A stretch of 5,246 nucleotides of DNA from Acidobacteriota bacterium (GTDB lineage Bacteria > Acidobacteriota > Terriglobia > Terriglobales > Acidobacteriaceae), in the NCBI GenBank assembly GCA_003223595.1, contig QHVR01000282.1, positions 1 to 5,246 on the forward strand. Reading direction: 5' to 3'. A model generated the notes under the pieces. The model had not been told where the DNA came from. It made no database searches and saw nothing but the letters and a program-made list of their open reading frames with translations. How positions within the stretch are numbered: the stretch's first letter is position 1; the number at the start of each line of letters is the position of its first letter. Positions 1 through 5,246 of the stretch are shown one piece after another. A program made the translations under genes and the position numbers.

Positions 1-280
1 TTCCCAGTTGCTGCTTCAGTAACTCGTCAAGCCCAGGCTCGTAGAACGGTACCCTACCCGCCTGGATCATTGAAATGAGGGGTTCAGATGAATCGACTCC
101 GAGCACGGTCCAGCCCAGGGAAGCAAAACCGAGCGCCGTGGGAAGGCCTACATGCCCCATGCCGATTACGGCGATCCGAACCTGCTTCCTCTTCACCTGC
201 TCAATGAGTCGCGCATCTACCGCATTCACGACTCCTGCAGGCATCGCTTCTGCACTCGGCACCACGGACGTGAGAGACAC
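1..280 (-). CDS. UDP-glucose/UDP-sugar 6-dehydrogenase, N-terminal part (runs off the left edge)
   Basis: Predicted cytoplasmic NAD-dependent nucleotide-sugar dehydrogenase, oxidising C6 of a UDP-hexose to the uronic acid. Only about 93 codons lie in the window. The minus-strand translation contains a Rossmann NAD-binding start, VRIAVIGMGHVGLPTALGFA (GxGxxG type), then an acidic residue ending beta-2 (VLGVDSSEPLI), then GRVPFYEPGLDELL. The YEPGL element is typical of UDP-glucose dehydrogenases (Ugd/TuaD), whereas the preceding LIEQVKRK helix recalls the WbpA/WbpO class, so the exact substrate is open. I place the start at GTG 278-280 because GGAGG lies 5 nt upstream of it; an in-frame ATG at 242-244 is the alternative and would remove 12 residues. 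The frame is closed upstream by a stop near 338-342. The gene diverges from the methyltransferase operon and could supply a UDP-uronic acid to the same glycan pathway. Catalytic Cys and C-terminal domains are outside the window. Confidence 0.88.
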   Translation of the reverse strand, partial: MSLTSVVPSAEAMPAGVVNAVDARLIEQVKRKQVRIAVIGMGHVGLPTALGFASLGWTVLGVDSSEPLISMIQAGRVPFYEPGLDELLKQQLG

Positions 281-285
281 GGCAA

Positions 286-290
286 CCTCC
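286..290 (-). promoter_or_regulatory. Shine-Dalgarno site for the dehydrogenase GTG start
   Basis: On the minus strand GGAGG is followed by 5 nt (TTGCC) and then GTG at 280-278. This is the strongest ribosome-binding match in front of the gene. It favours the GTG over the downstream ATG at 244, which is preceded only by a weak purine stretch. Confidence 0.5.
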
Positions 291-411
291 GGAATGAGCT
301 TTGGATGTATGTACCCGCCCTTCGTGTTGTAACTGCCAGGTTAGGGTGGAAAATATTTCTCGATTCCCCGCCATCCTGATTTGCCCTACAGTTCATCCAA
401 GGGTCATCCGT

Positions 412-418
412 GAGGAAG
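412..418 (+). promoter_or_regulatory. Shine-Dalgarno site for the methyltransferase GTG start
   Basis: GAGGAAG lies 10 nt upstream of the GTG at 429-431. It supports that GTG as the initiation codon. The first downstream in-frame ATG (codon 24) would cut into the conserved GMGKWFHN region. Confidence 0.45.
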
Positions 419-428
419 CGAGTCGCCA

Positions 429-1271
429 GTGAGCACAGGCAGCCATCACAGTTCTGACCTCCACGATCCCGCCGAACTTGCCCATCGAATTCAGGGAATG
501 GGAAAGTGGTTCCATAACCTGAACATTAACGGCGTGTACACCGCCCCAGATCATTTCCTGGGAGATTTTCCAAACATCAAGTGGCAGAAAATTTGCAAGG
601 AGATTCCCGCGTCGCTTGCAGGCAAATCGGTTCTCGATATCGGCTGCAATGGCGGGTTCTATTCGATCGAGATGAAACGCCGGGGTGCTGAATACGTCCT
701 CGGGATCGATGTGGATGATCGCTATTTGAACCAGGCGCGCTTCGCGGCCGATACATTGGGGTTCGACATCGACTTTCGCAAATGCTCGGTTTACGAGCTG
801 GATTCCATCCCCGGACAGTTCGATTACGTAGTCTTCATGGGCGTGTTCTACCACCTTCGTTATCCCCTGCTCGGCCTCGACCTCGCGGTGAAAAAAGCTG
901 CGGGTACGTTCATCTTCCAGAGCATGTTGCGCGGTTCCAATGAGACTGGCTCTTGGGCATCGGACTATTCTTTTTGGCAAGACAAAATGTTTCTGGACCC
1001 CACTTTTCCGGCCATGTATTTCATTGAAAAGAAATACTGTTCCGATCCCACCAATTGGTGGATCCCGAACCGCAGCGCGGCCGAGGCGATGCTGCGGAGC
1101 GCGGGCCTGAAGATCATTTCCCATCCGGAGCATGAGACCTGGATCTGCCAACCAGAATCAACCCATCGCAATGGACGTTACGTCGTGGATTTGGAATTCG
1201 CGGGAGAACTCGCGCCCGAGGAAGAGGAAGGAGAGGACTTGCATGGTGGAAGCCGTAATGCTGTGGAATGA
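429..1271 (+). CDS. CmoB-like SAM-dependent methyltransferase (TIGR04290-like)
   Basis: Predicted cytoplasmic class I methyltransferase of 280 residues, probably acting on a sugar or glycan intermediate; the acceptor is unknown. An N-terminal element GKWFHNLNINGVYTAP (25-40) and LGDFP..KW precede the Rossmann core. Motif I is VLDIGCNGGFYSIEMKRRGA (68-87), the beta-2 acidic region is GIDVDDRYLNQARFAA (92-107), and the post-I strand is FDYVVFMGVFYHLRYPLLGLDL (131-152). The later DPTNWWIPN (206-214) and the core pattern match, from memory, the TIGR04290 family, which is related to CmoB/Methyltransf_9. Unlike CmoB it lies in a sugar cluster rather than with cmoA, so tRNA modification is unlikely. 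Start is GTG with GAGGAAG upstream. The C-terminal tail (about 255-280) is acidic (PEEEEGED) and its DNA also carries the ribosome-binding site and first codons of the next gene, a 29-nt overlap implying translational coupling. Confidence 0.9.
   Translation: MSTGSHHSSDLHDPAELAHRIQGMGKWFHNLNINGVYTAPDHFLGDFPNIKWQKICKEIPASLAGKSVLDIGCNGGFYSIEMKRRGAEYVLGIDVDDRYLNQARFAADTLGFDIDFRKCSVYELDSIPGQFDYVVFMGVFYHLRYPLLGLDLAVKKAAGTFIFQSMLRGSNETGSWASDYSFWQDKMFLDPTFPAMYFIEKKYCSDPTNWWIPNRSAAEAMLRSAGLKIISHPEHETWICQPESTHRNGRYVVDLEFAGELAPEEEEGEDLHGGSRNAVE
1228..1233 (+). promoter_or_regulatory. Shine-Dalgarno site deciding the glycosidase-like start
   Basis: AAGGAG sits 9 nt before ATG 1243-1245, inside the 3' end of the methyltransferase gene. 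It makes 1243 the preferred start over the upstream in-frame ATG at 1132, which would add 37 low-complexity residues encoded entirely within the methyltransferase gene. Confidence 0.6.
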
Positions 1272-2205
1272 GCCCAACAATCTTTCACACCTGGATCCGG
1301 ATTGGCGCAAGTTCGCCGAGATGGTTCTGCTCGCTGCTTCTGCCATTCGAAAAGTTAATCCCGACCTCAAGATCGTGTTGGGTGGGATCTCGCCCATTGA
1401 TCCCAAGTTCATGGAACTGATGGGAAGCTACGGCGTGCTGGATGCTATTGATGTGGTCGCAGTACACGGTTTTCCTCTCGATTGGAACCACTGGCAGATT
1501 AACGATTGGCCGAAGAAGCTCGACGAAATCAGCGCAGTTACTCGCGGCAAACCCATCTGGGTCTCAGAAGCGGGAGTGTCTTCGTTTGGCGCGGAAGAAG
1601 TTCAAGCTTTCGGCTTGAAGCGAACGGCCGAGCTACTGCTGCCGATCACGGAACGTATTCACTGGTATAGCCTGTTCGATCTTCCTGCCGCGTGGCCCGC
1701 CACTACCCGGCACAAGGAAGCGGAAGGCAGTGCCTACTACCGCCATTACTACATGGGCCTTCTGCGCGAAGACGGCACGCCCAAGATTGCGGCTGGTTCT
1801 TTCCCGGAAGGTTTGGGTATCTGCCAGTGGTTTCATTTCGAGGACCCTAGACTCGATTGCGCTCTCGATTGGTTGCGCCGCCTTAAGGTGAAATACCTAA
1901 GGACCGGCCTAAGTTGGGCAGATTCTTTCCGTCCTCAGGCGCAACGCTGGTTCGATCACCAGATGCGCGCGTTGAACGAGTTTAGCGTGACCCTAACTCT
2001 CTGCTTCACTCCGGAACATCTGGGTGAGGCCAAGCATCATACCAGCCCGCCTCAGCGCGCCTCGGACTTCTCGGATTTCGCGGCCTGGGCCGTCACTCAA
2101 TATGCGGCACCGGGCAAAAGCCACAAGACAAGTCCCTTTTCGGCTGAGCAGCTAAAGTATTCGTTTAAGGAGTCGAGCGTTCCCAAAGTATCCGAACCGG
2201 TTTAA
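1243..2205 (+). CDS. Glycoside hydrolase-like (GH-A clan, GH39-type) TIM barrel, apparently circularly permuted
   Basis: Predicted 320-residue cytoplasmic protein with no signal peptide, of the kind often labelled beta-xylosidase or glycosyl hydrolase. Clan GH-A signatures are visible: WNEPNN (8-13) with the likely acid/base Glu10, DVVAVHGFP (70-78), and PIWVSEAGVS (104-113) with the likely nucleophile Glu109. These are followed by RIHWYSLFDLP (138-148) and GLLREDGTPK (172-181), the usual end of such barrels. What follows looks like the start of a barrel: LGICQWFHFEDPRLDCALDW (191-210), VKYLRTGLSW (216-225) and VTLTLCFTPEHLG (249-261), then SDFSDFAAWAVTQYA. So the eight strands seem to run 4-5-6-7-8-1-2-3. 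The last 30 or so residues are Ser/Lys-rich and unassigned. ATG 1243 has AAGGAG 9 nt upstream and overlaps the methyltransferase by 29 nt. Substrate unknown; it may cleave or transfer a sugar made by this cluster. Confidence 0.8.
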   Translation: MVEAVMLWNEPNNLSHLDPDWRKFAEMVLLAASAIRKVNPDLKIVLGGISPIDPKFMELMGSYGVLDAIDVVAVHGFPLDWNHWQINDWPKKLDEISAVTRGKPIWVSEAGVSSFGAEEVQAFGLKRTAELLLPITERIHWYSLFDLPAAWPATTRHKEAEGSAYYRHYYMGLLREDGTPKIAAGSFPEGLGICQWFHFEDPRLDCALDWLRRLKVKYLRTGLSWADSFRPQAQRWFDHQMRALNEFSVTLTLCFTPEHLGEAKHHTSPPQRASDFSDFAAWAVTQYAAPGKSHKTSPFSAEQLKYSFKESSVPKVSEPV

Positions 2206-2318
2206 AAACTTGCGCCTTTTAGGCAGCGGTTTAACAGCTTGGTTATACCGTTTCATTTACATCTGAGTGGCAACCTACTTACCATTTCCTCTCATCTCAG
2301 CCGTGTCTTGCCTGACGT
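2206..2318 (+). other. Intergenic gap before the first epimerase; possible internal promoter
   Basis: This 113-nt, locally A/T-rich gap is the only sizeable break in the plus-strand series. It contains GCCT-TTT-AGGC (2214-2224), a 4-bp stem too weak to call a terminator. TTAACA at 2231-2236 resembles a -35 box, but nothing convincing sits at -10 distance (CATTTA at 17 nt). The octamer CGGTTTAA occurs at 2198-2205 and again at 2227-2234. No Shine-Dalgarno sequence is visible before ATG 2319. An internal promoter is possible but not shown. Confidence 0.3.
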
Positions 2319-3434
2319 ATGAAGAAGATCCTTATACTCGGTGGCGCCGGCTTCGTTGGATCACATACCGCGGATGCTCTCCTGCAGCAGGGGCACTCCG
2401 TCGTTGTCTTCGACAATCTCAGCAAACAGGTCCATTCAGGCGGGTTCCCTCCGTATCTCTCGTCCGAGGTTGAGTTCGTTCAAGGCGATGTCCGCGATCT
2501 GAATGCACTCAAGAAAGTTGTGCCGAAAGTTGACGCGATCTTTCACCTGGCAGCAGCGGTCGGCGTGGGTCAATCGATGTACGAGATTTCTGATTACACG
2601 GCCACGAACATCCAGGGAACCGCGAACTTGCTGCAGGCCATCCTGGACACGCGTTCTACACCCGAGAAACTGGTGGTGGCTTCTTCAATGTCGATCTACG
2701 GCGAGGGGCGTTATTCGTGCCCAAGCTGCGGACCGGTTGCCCCGGCGCCAAGATCACTCGCACAACTGAGGGAGAAGGGCTGGGAAGTTCGTTGTCCCTC
2801 GTGTCACGAAGTTTTGACGGCCGCGCCCACAGACGAAGAGAAACCACTGCAGTGCACTTCGATTTATGCACAAAACAAAAAGGCGCAGGAAGAAATGGTG
2901 CTCATCTTCGGGCAGACCTACGGAATCGCTTCGGTGGCGTTCCGTTACTTCAACATTTACGGCCCGCGCCAGGCGTTATCGAATCCCTACACCGGGGTTG
3001 CGGCCATCTTCGCTTCCAGGCTCATGAATCGCAAAGCGCCGGTGATCTTTGAGGATGGGCGGCAGATGCGCGATTTCGTGAATGTCCGCGACATTGTGCA
3101 AGCGAATCTGCTGGCTCTGAATTCTTCGGGAGCCGATGGAATGGCGCTCAACGTGGGTTCGGGACAACCGGTGAACATTGCCGAGGTCGCGCACGAGATT
3201 GCACGCATGCTGGGCGCAGATATCCAGCCAAAAATCGCAGGCACGTACCGCGCCGGTGATATTCGGCATTGCTATGCGGATATCTCCAGAGTCTCCCGCG
3301 CCCTTGGGTACAGGCCACAAGTGAGTTTTCGGGAAGGAGTCGCCGAACTGGTCGCGTGGCTGGAATCGCAAGAGGCGGATGACCATACTCAGGATGCTCT
3401 TGATCAGCTCACAGCCCGGGGTCTGGTGGCATAG
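2319..3434 (+). CDS. NAD-dependent epimerase, dTDP-L-rhamnose 4-epimerase (WbiB)-like, with zinc ribbon
   Basis: Extended SDR sugar-nucleotide epimerase of 371 residues. The NAD-binding start is ILILGGAGFVGSHTADALL (4-22) with Gly8/11/14 and Asp32 after beta-2. Then come GDVRD (57-61), HLAAAVGVGQS (76-86) and catalytic SSMSIYG (122-128, likely Ser123). The catalytic YAQNK gives Tyr183 and Lys187. Next come YFNIYGPRQALSNPYTGVAA (210-229) and the substrate-side FEDGRQMRDFVNV (244-256). A Cys4 insertion lies between the Ser and Tyr-Lys motifs: CPSC (134-137) and CPSC (159-162), likely a structural zinc ribbon. This insert plus the GPRQALSNPYTG block is, from memory, typical of dTDP-L-rhamnose 4-epimerase (WbiB), which interconverts dTDP-L-rhamnose and dTDP-6-deoxy-L-talose; the substrate here is inferred. 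The start must be at or near ATG 2319 because the Rossmann strand begins immediately, yet no ribosome-binding site is evident. It is 5 nt upstream of the next epimerase gene. Confidence 0.88.
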   Translation: MKKILILGGAGFVGSHTADALLQQGHSVVVFDNLSKQVHSGGFPPYLSSEVEFVQGDVRDLNALKKVVPKVDAIFHLAAAVGVGQSMYEISDYTATNIQGTANLLQAILDTRSTPEKLVVASSMSIYGEGRYSCPSCGPVAPAPRSLAQLREKGWEVRCPSCHEVLTAAPTDEEKPLQCTSIYAQNKKAQEEMVLIFGQTYGIASVAFRYFNIYGPRQALSNPYTGVAAIFASRLMNRKAPVIFEDGRQMRDFVNVRDIVQANLLALNSSGADGMALNVGSGQPVNIAEVAHEIARMLGADIQPKIAGTYRAGDIRHCYADISRVSRALGYRPQVSFREGVAELVAWLESQEADDHTQDALDQLTARGLVA

Positions 3435-3439
3435 AAATC

Positions 3440-4540
3440 ATGAAGGCTTCAGCACCAATCCGAACCATACTGATATTCGGTGGCGCCGGATTTGTCGGCT
3501 CTAACTGGGCGCACCACCTCCTGACCAACACCAATGCGCAAGTACACATTTTTGACAATCTTTCTCGCGGAAAAGTCAGACACAACCTGCAGTGGTTACA
3601 CAAAATGGCGGAAAGTAACGCGCGGCTGCGGGTCACCATTGCAGATGTTCGCGATGCCAACGCGGTCAACCAGGCGGCCGCGACGGCGACCGAGATCTAC
3701 CATTTCGCTGCCCAGGTAGCGGTCACCACCTCGCTCGACGATCCGCGCAACGATTTCGATGTCAATGCCGGAGGGACGCTCAACATTCTCGAAGCGGCGC
3801 GCCGCAGTGGTAACCGACCGTTCATCCTCTTCACCTCGACCAATAAGGTCTACGGAAAAATCGGGACGCTGGATGGCGCCTCAGCTCGCACCATGCGCTA
3901 TGAGCGTCATGCCGTGCGGGAATCGCAGCCGCTCGATTTCTATTCTCCGTACGGTTGCTCCAAGGGCACTGCCGATCAGTACGTTCACGATTACGCTCGC
4001 ATTTACAGCCTGCCTACGGTGGTGTTCCGCATGTCTTGTATCGCGGGACCTCGGCAGTTTGGCAATGAAGACCAAGGGTGGGTGGCGCACTTCATTTATT
4101 CCGCGCTGCAGGGCAAAGCCATCTCAATTTATGGCGATGGACACCAGGTACGAGATGTGCTGGCGGTGCAGGATCTGCTTCGCGCTTTTGCCGCTGCTTA
4201 TGAAAACCGCGCCCGCACGGCTGGACAGGTGTACAACATCGGAGGAGGTCCGAACAACGCGACCTCTTTGCTGGAACTGCTCAGCGGCATCGAGCGGTCG
4301 CTGCACATTCGAGTGAAGCACCGCTTCCGACCCGCGCGTCCGGGCGATCAACCGATCTACATCACCGATTTCTCGAAGTTTTCCGAGCATACGAATTGGC
4401 GCCCCGAAATCCGTCTCAGCCAGACGATTGATGATATTTCGCAGTGGTACAACGCCAACCGCATGGCTTTCGTGCCAACGGACTTTCCTGTGCCCTCCTC
4501 GAAAGTGGCAATTGAGACCATCGGAGGGGTCGCTTCATGA
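3440..4540 (+). CDS. NAD-dependent epimerase/dehydratase, CDP-paratose 2-epimerase (RfbE/Tyv)-like
   Basis: Second extended SDR, 366 residues, only distantly similar to its neighbour. It has the NAD site ILIFGGAGFVGSNWAHHLL (10-28), IFDNLSRGKVRHNLQWL (37-53), ADVRD (68-72) and FAAQVAVTTSLDDP (89-102). The active-site segment is TSTNKVYG (132-139, likely Thr134), followed by Tyr171-GCS-Lys175. SPYGCSKGTADQYVHDYARI (169-188), GPRQFGNEDQGWVAHF (203-218) and YGDGHQVRDVLAVQDLLRAF (231-250) are diagnostic. The DNLSR...NLQWL and TNKVYG elements resemble CDP-tyvelose/CDP-paratose 2-epimerases, which invert C2 of a dideoxy sugar. No 3,6-dideoxyhexose genes are in the window, so the true substrate may be another nucleotide sugar. 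About 25 residues (341-366) extend past the catalytic fold. The start is 5 nt after the previous stop with a poor ribosome-binding site, suggesting translational coupling. The stop overlaps the next start as ATGA. Confidence 0.88.
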   Translation: MKASAPIRTILIFGGAGFVGSNWAHHLLTNTNAQVHIFDNLSRGKVRHNLQWLHKMAESNARLRVTIADVRDANAVNQAAATATEIYHFAAQVAVTTSLDDPRNDFDVNAGGTLNILEAARRSGNRPFILFTSTNKVYGKIGTLDGASARTMRYERHAVRESQPLDFYSPYGCSKGTADQYVHDYARIYSLPTVVFRMSCIAGPRQFGNEDQGWVAHFIYSALQGKAISIYGDGHQVRDVLAVQDLLRAFAAAYENRARTAGQVYNIGGGPNNATSLLELLSGIERSLHIRVKHRFRPARPGDQPIYITDFSKFSEHTNWRPEIRLSQTIDDISQWYNANRMAFVPTDFPVPSSKVAIETIGGVAS

Positions 4541-5246
4541 AATTTGCATTGATCAATCCGGCATGGGATTTTCACGGCTCCATCTATTTCGGTTGCCAGG
4601 AACCGCATTACCCTCTGGAGCTACTGTTCGCTTACGACCAGATCGCCGCCGCCGGGCACGAACCGTTGCTGGTCGACGCGCAGTCCGATCAACTCTCGAT
4701 CCAGCAGGTGAAAAAAAGACTCCACGAATTAATTTCCTGGTTATCCCGACCGCTCCGTCTTACCTGTTTTGGCGTTGCCCCCCGCCAGAACTGCGAGTTC
4801 CGCAAACCTGGTTTCGAGAGCTCGATTCCAAAGCGGTGAAGGTCGCTATTGGTCCGCACAGCTCTGCCACTCCTGCGGCAACGCTCAGGAAGTTGAATTG
4901 TGATGTCGCGCTACGCGGCGAACCCGATCAGACTCTTGCGCAGCTTGCCGACACGCCATGGTCTGCGATTGAAGGCTGCTGCTGGAAGGACGACAGCGGC
5001 GAGCACATCTCCCCGACACAGTCTGTGACCGACATGCGCAAGCTCGGCGCGCTGAGTTTTACGAACTATCGCGTCGAGCATCATTATCACCGCCATCACG
5101 TGTTCCAAGGATCAGGCCGAGGCGCCGAACTCGAGTTTGCCAGGGGATGTCCGTGGTCCTGCTCGTTCTGTAACAAGACCCTGTTCCGCAACAAGTATCG
5201 CGAGCGCGACGTGGACGCCGTTTTGCAGGAAGTCGATACCCTGATT
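4537..5246 (+). CDS. Cobalamin-binding/radical SAM protein (TIGR04295-like), frameshifted, C-terminus outside the window
   Basis: The ATG overlaps the upstream stop (ATGA) and has GGAGGGG (4523-4529) in front. The opening, MKFALINPAWDFHGSIYFGC, and AAAGHEPLLVDAQS (37-50) look like the B12-binding domain that begins many B12/radical SAM enzymes. This frame drifts into unrelated sequence after about residue 60 and stops at 4837-4839. The frame one base back continues the family pattern, NFLVIPTAPSYLFWRCPPPE from 4731, then VAIGPHSSATPAATLRKLNC, and stays open to the window end. It contains FARGCPWSCSFCNK with the radical SAM CxxxCxxC cysteines at 5148-5171. Reading across the break gives about 237 residues in the window. 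Such enzymes bind a 4Fe-4S cluster and SAM and often also cobalamin; many methylate unactivated carbons. Given the neighbours, a sugar or glycan substrate is inferred. The break may be a real mutation, transcript slippage or a homopolymer sequencing error. Confidence 0.8.
4711..4718 (+). other. A7-G run, likely site of the frame break in the radical SAM gene
   Basis: Codons GTG AAA AAA AGA span the run in the starting frame. One extra A here would read V-K-K-K-T-P-R-I-N-F-L-V-I and join the two halves without a stop. The break could instead lie anywhere up to about 4731, where GAA TTA gives way to AAT TTC. Confidence 0.55.

Larger units (their letters stand above)
281..428. other. Divergent intergenic region
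   Basis: This 148-nt gap separates the minus-strand dehydrogenase from the plus-strand methyltransferase and should hold promoters for both directions. The only A/T-rich core is around 350-360 (AAAATATTTCT). A weak plus-strand sigma-70-like pair could be TTGTAA (327-332) with AATATT (352-357), but the 19-nt spacing and poor match make it unconvincing. No clear operator palindrome or terminator hairpin was seen. Confidence 0.4.

Noticed and set aside
75..379. Two short plus-strand open frames at the left edge
   Set aside because: They lie opposite or overlap the dehydrogenase coding strand, whose Rossmann and YEPGL motifs read clearly on the minus strand.
393..1151. Long minus-strand open frame (252 codons) opposite the methyltransferase
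   Set aside because: It is the antisense shadow of a well-supported gene, shows no recognisable protein motif and has no credible family pattern.
1132..1242. Upstream ATG (1132) as the start of the glycosidase-like protein
   Set aside because: The added 37 residues are Arg/Ser-rich with no barrel features and come from DNA coding the methyltransferase in another frame; the AAGGAG site fits the ATG at 1243.
2214..2224. GCCT-TTT-AGGC as a transcription terminator
   Set aside because: The stem is only 4 bp and is not followed by a T-run.
2976..3386. Minus-strand frames of 136 and 85 codons opposite the first epimerase
   Set aside because: Shadows of a strongly supported SDR gene; no own motif or ribosome-binding site.
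3759..4316. 185-codon plus-strand frame within the second epimerase gene
   Set aside because: It is the alternate frame of the SDR gene, with composition typical of out-of-frame reading (Arg/Ser/Cys-rich).
4711..4718. Classical dnaX-type programmed -1 frameshift (A AAA AAG)
   Set aside because: The heptamer is present as letters but out of phase: the starting frame reads AAA AAA AGA, so tandem slippage on AAA AAG codons cannot occur as in dnaX. I saw no obvious stimulatory hairpin or upstream Shine-Dalgarno. Slippage of another kind is not excluded.
1..5246. tRNA, rRNA, CRISPR array, insertion sequence or attachment site
   Set aside because: No repeats with regular spacing, transposase motifs, terminal inverted repeats or RNA-gene signatures were seen on either strand.

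Overview
The window is a compact stretch of nucleotide-sugar and glycan biosynthesis genes from a moderately GC-rich bacterium. Style and gene content suggest a soil or plant-associated Gram-negative, perhaps an acidobacterium or a proteobacterium. This is a guess from gene content; no rRNA or other taxonomic marker is present.

Layout. The minus strand at the left edge carries the N-terminal part of a UDP-glucose/UDP-sugar 6-dehydrogenase, reading out of the window. After a divergent intergenic gap (281-428), everything runs on the plus strand. First comes a CmoB-like SAM methyltransferase (429-1271), overlapped by a glycosidase-like TIM-barrel protein (1243-2205). After a 113-nt gap come a zinc-ribbon-containing dTDP-L-rhamnose 4-epimerase-like SDR (2319-3434) and, 5 nt later, a CDP-paratose 2-epimerase-like SDR (3440-4540). 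A cobalamin-binding/radical SAM protein overlaps the latter by ATGA (4537 to the window end); its reading frame is broken at an A7 run. Tight spacing suggests two translationally coupled blocks (429-2205 and 2319-end), possibly one operon.

How the genes may work together. The dehydrogenase and two epimerases would make or remodel nucleotide sugars. The methyltransferase and the B12/radical SAM enzyme could decorate a sugar or glycan by O- or C-methylation or another radical reaction. The cytoplasmic glycosidase-like protein could trim or transfer an intermediate. From memory, the methyltransferase and radical SAM protein match two families (TIGR04290 and TIGR04295) that occur together in poorly characterised sugar-modification cassettes; no product is known to me.

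The two most interesting observations are: (1) the glycosidase-like protein appears to be a circularly permuted GH-A (beta/alpha)8 barrel, with strands in the order 4-5-6-7-8-1-2-3; (2) the radical SAM gene needs a -1 frame change near 4711-4731 to join its cobalamin-binding start to its intact CxxxCxxC half.
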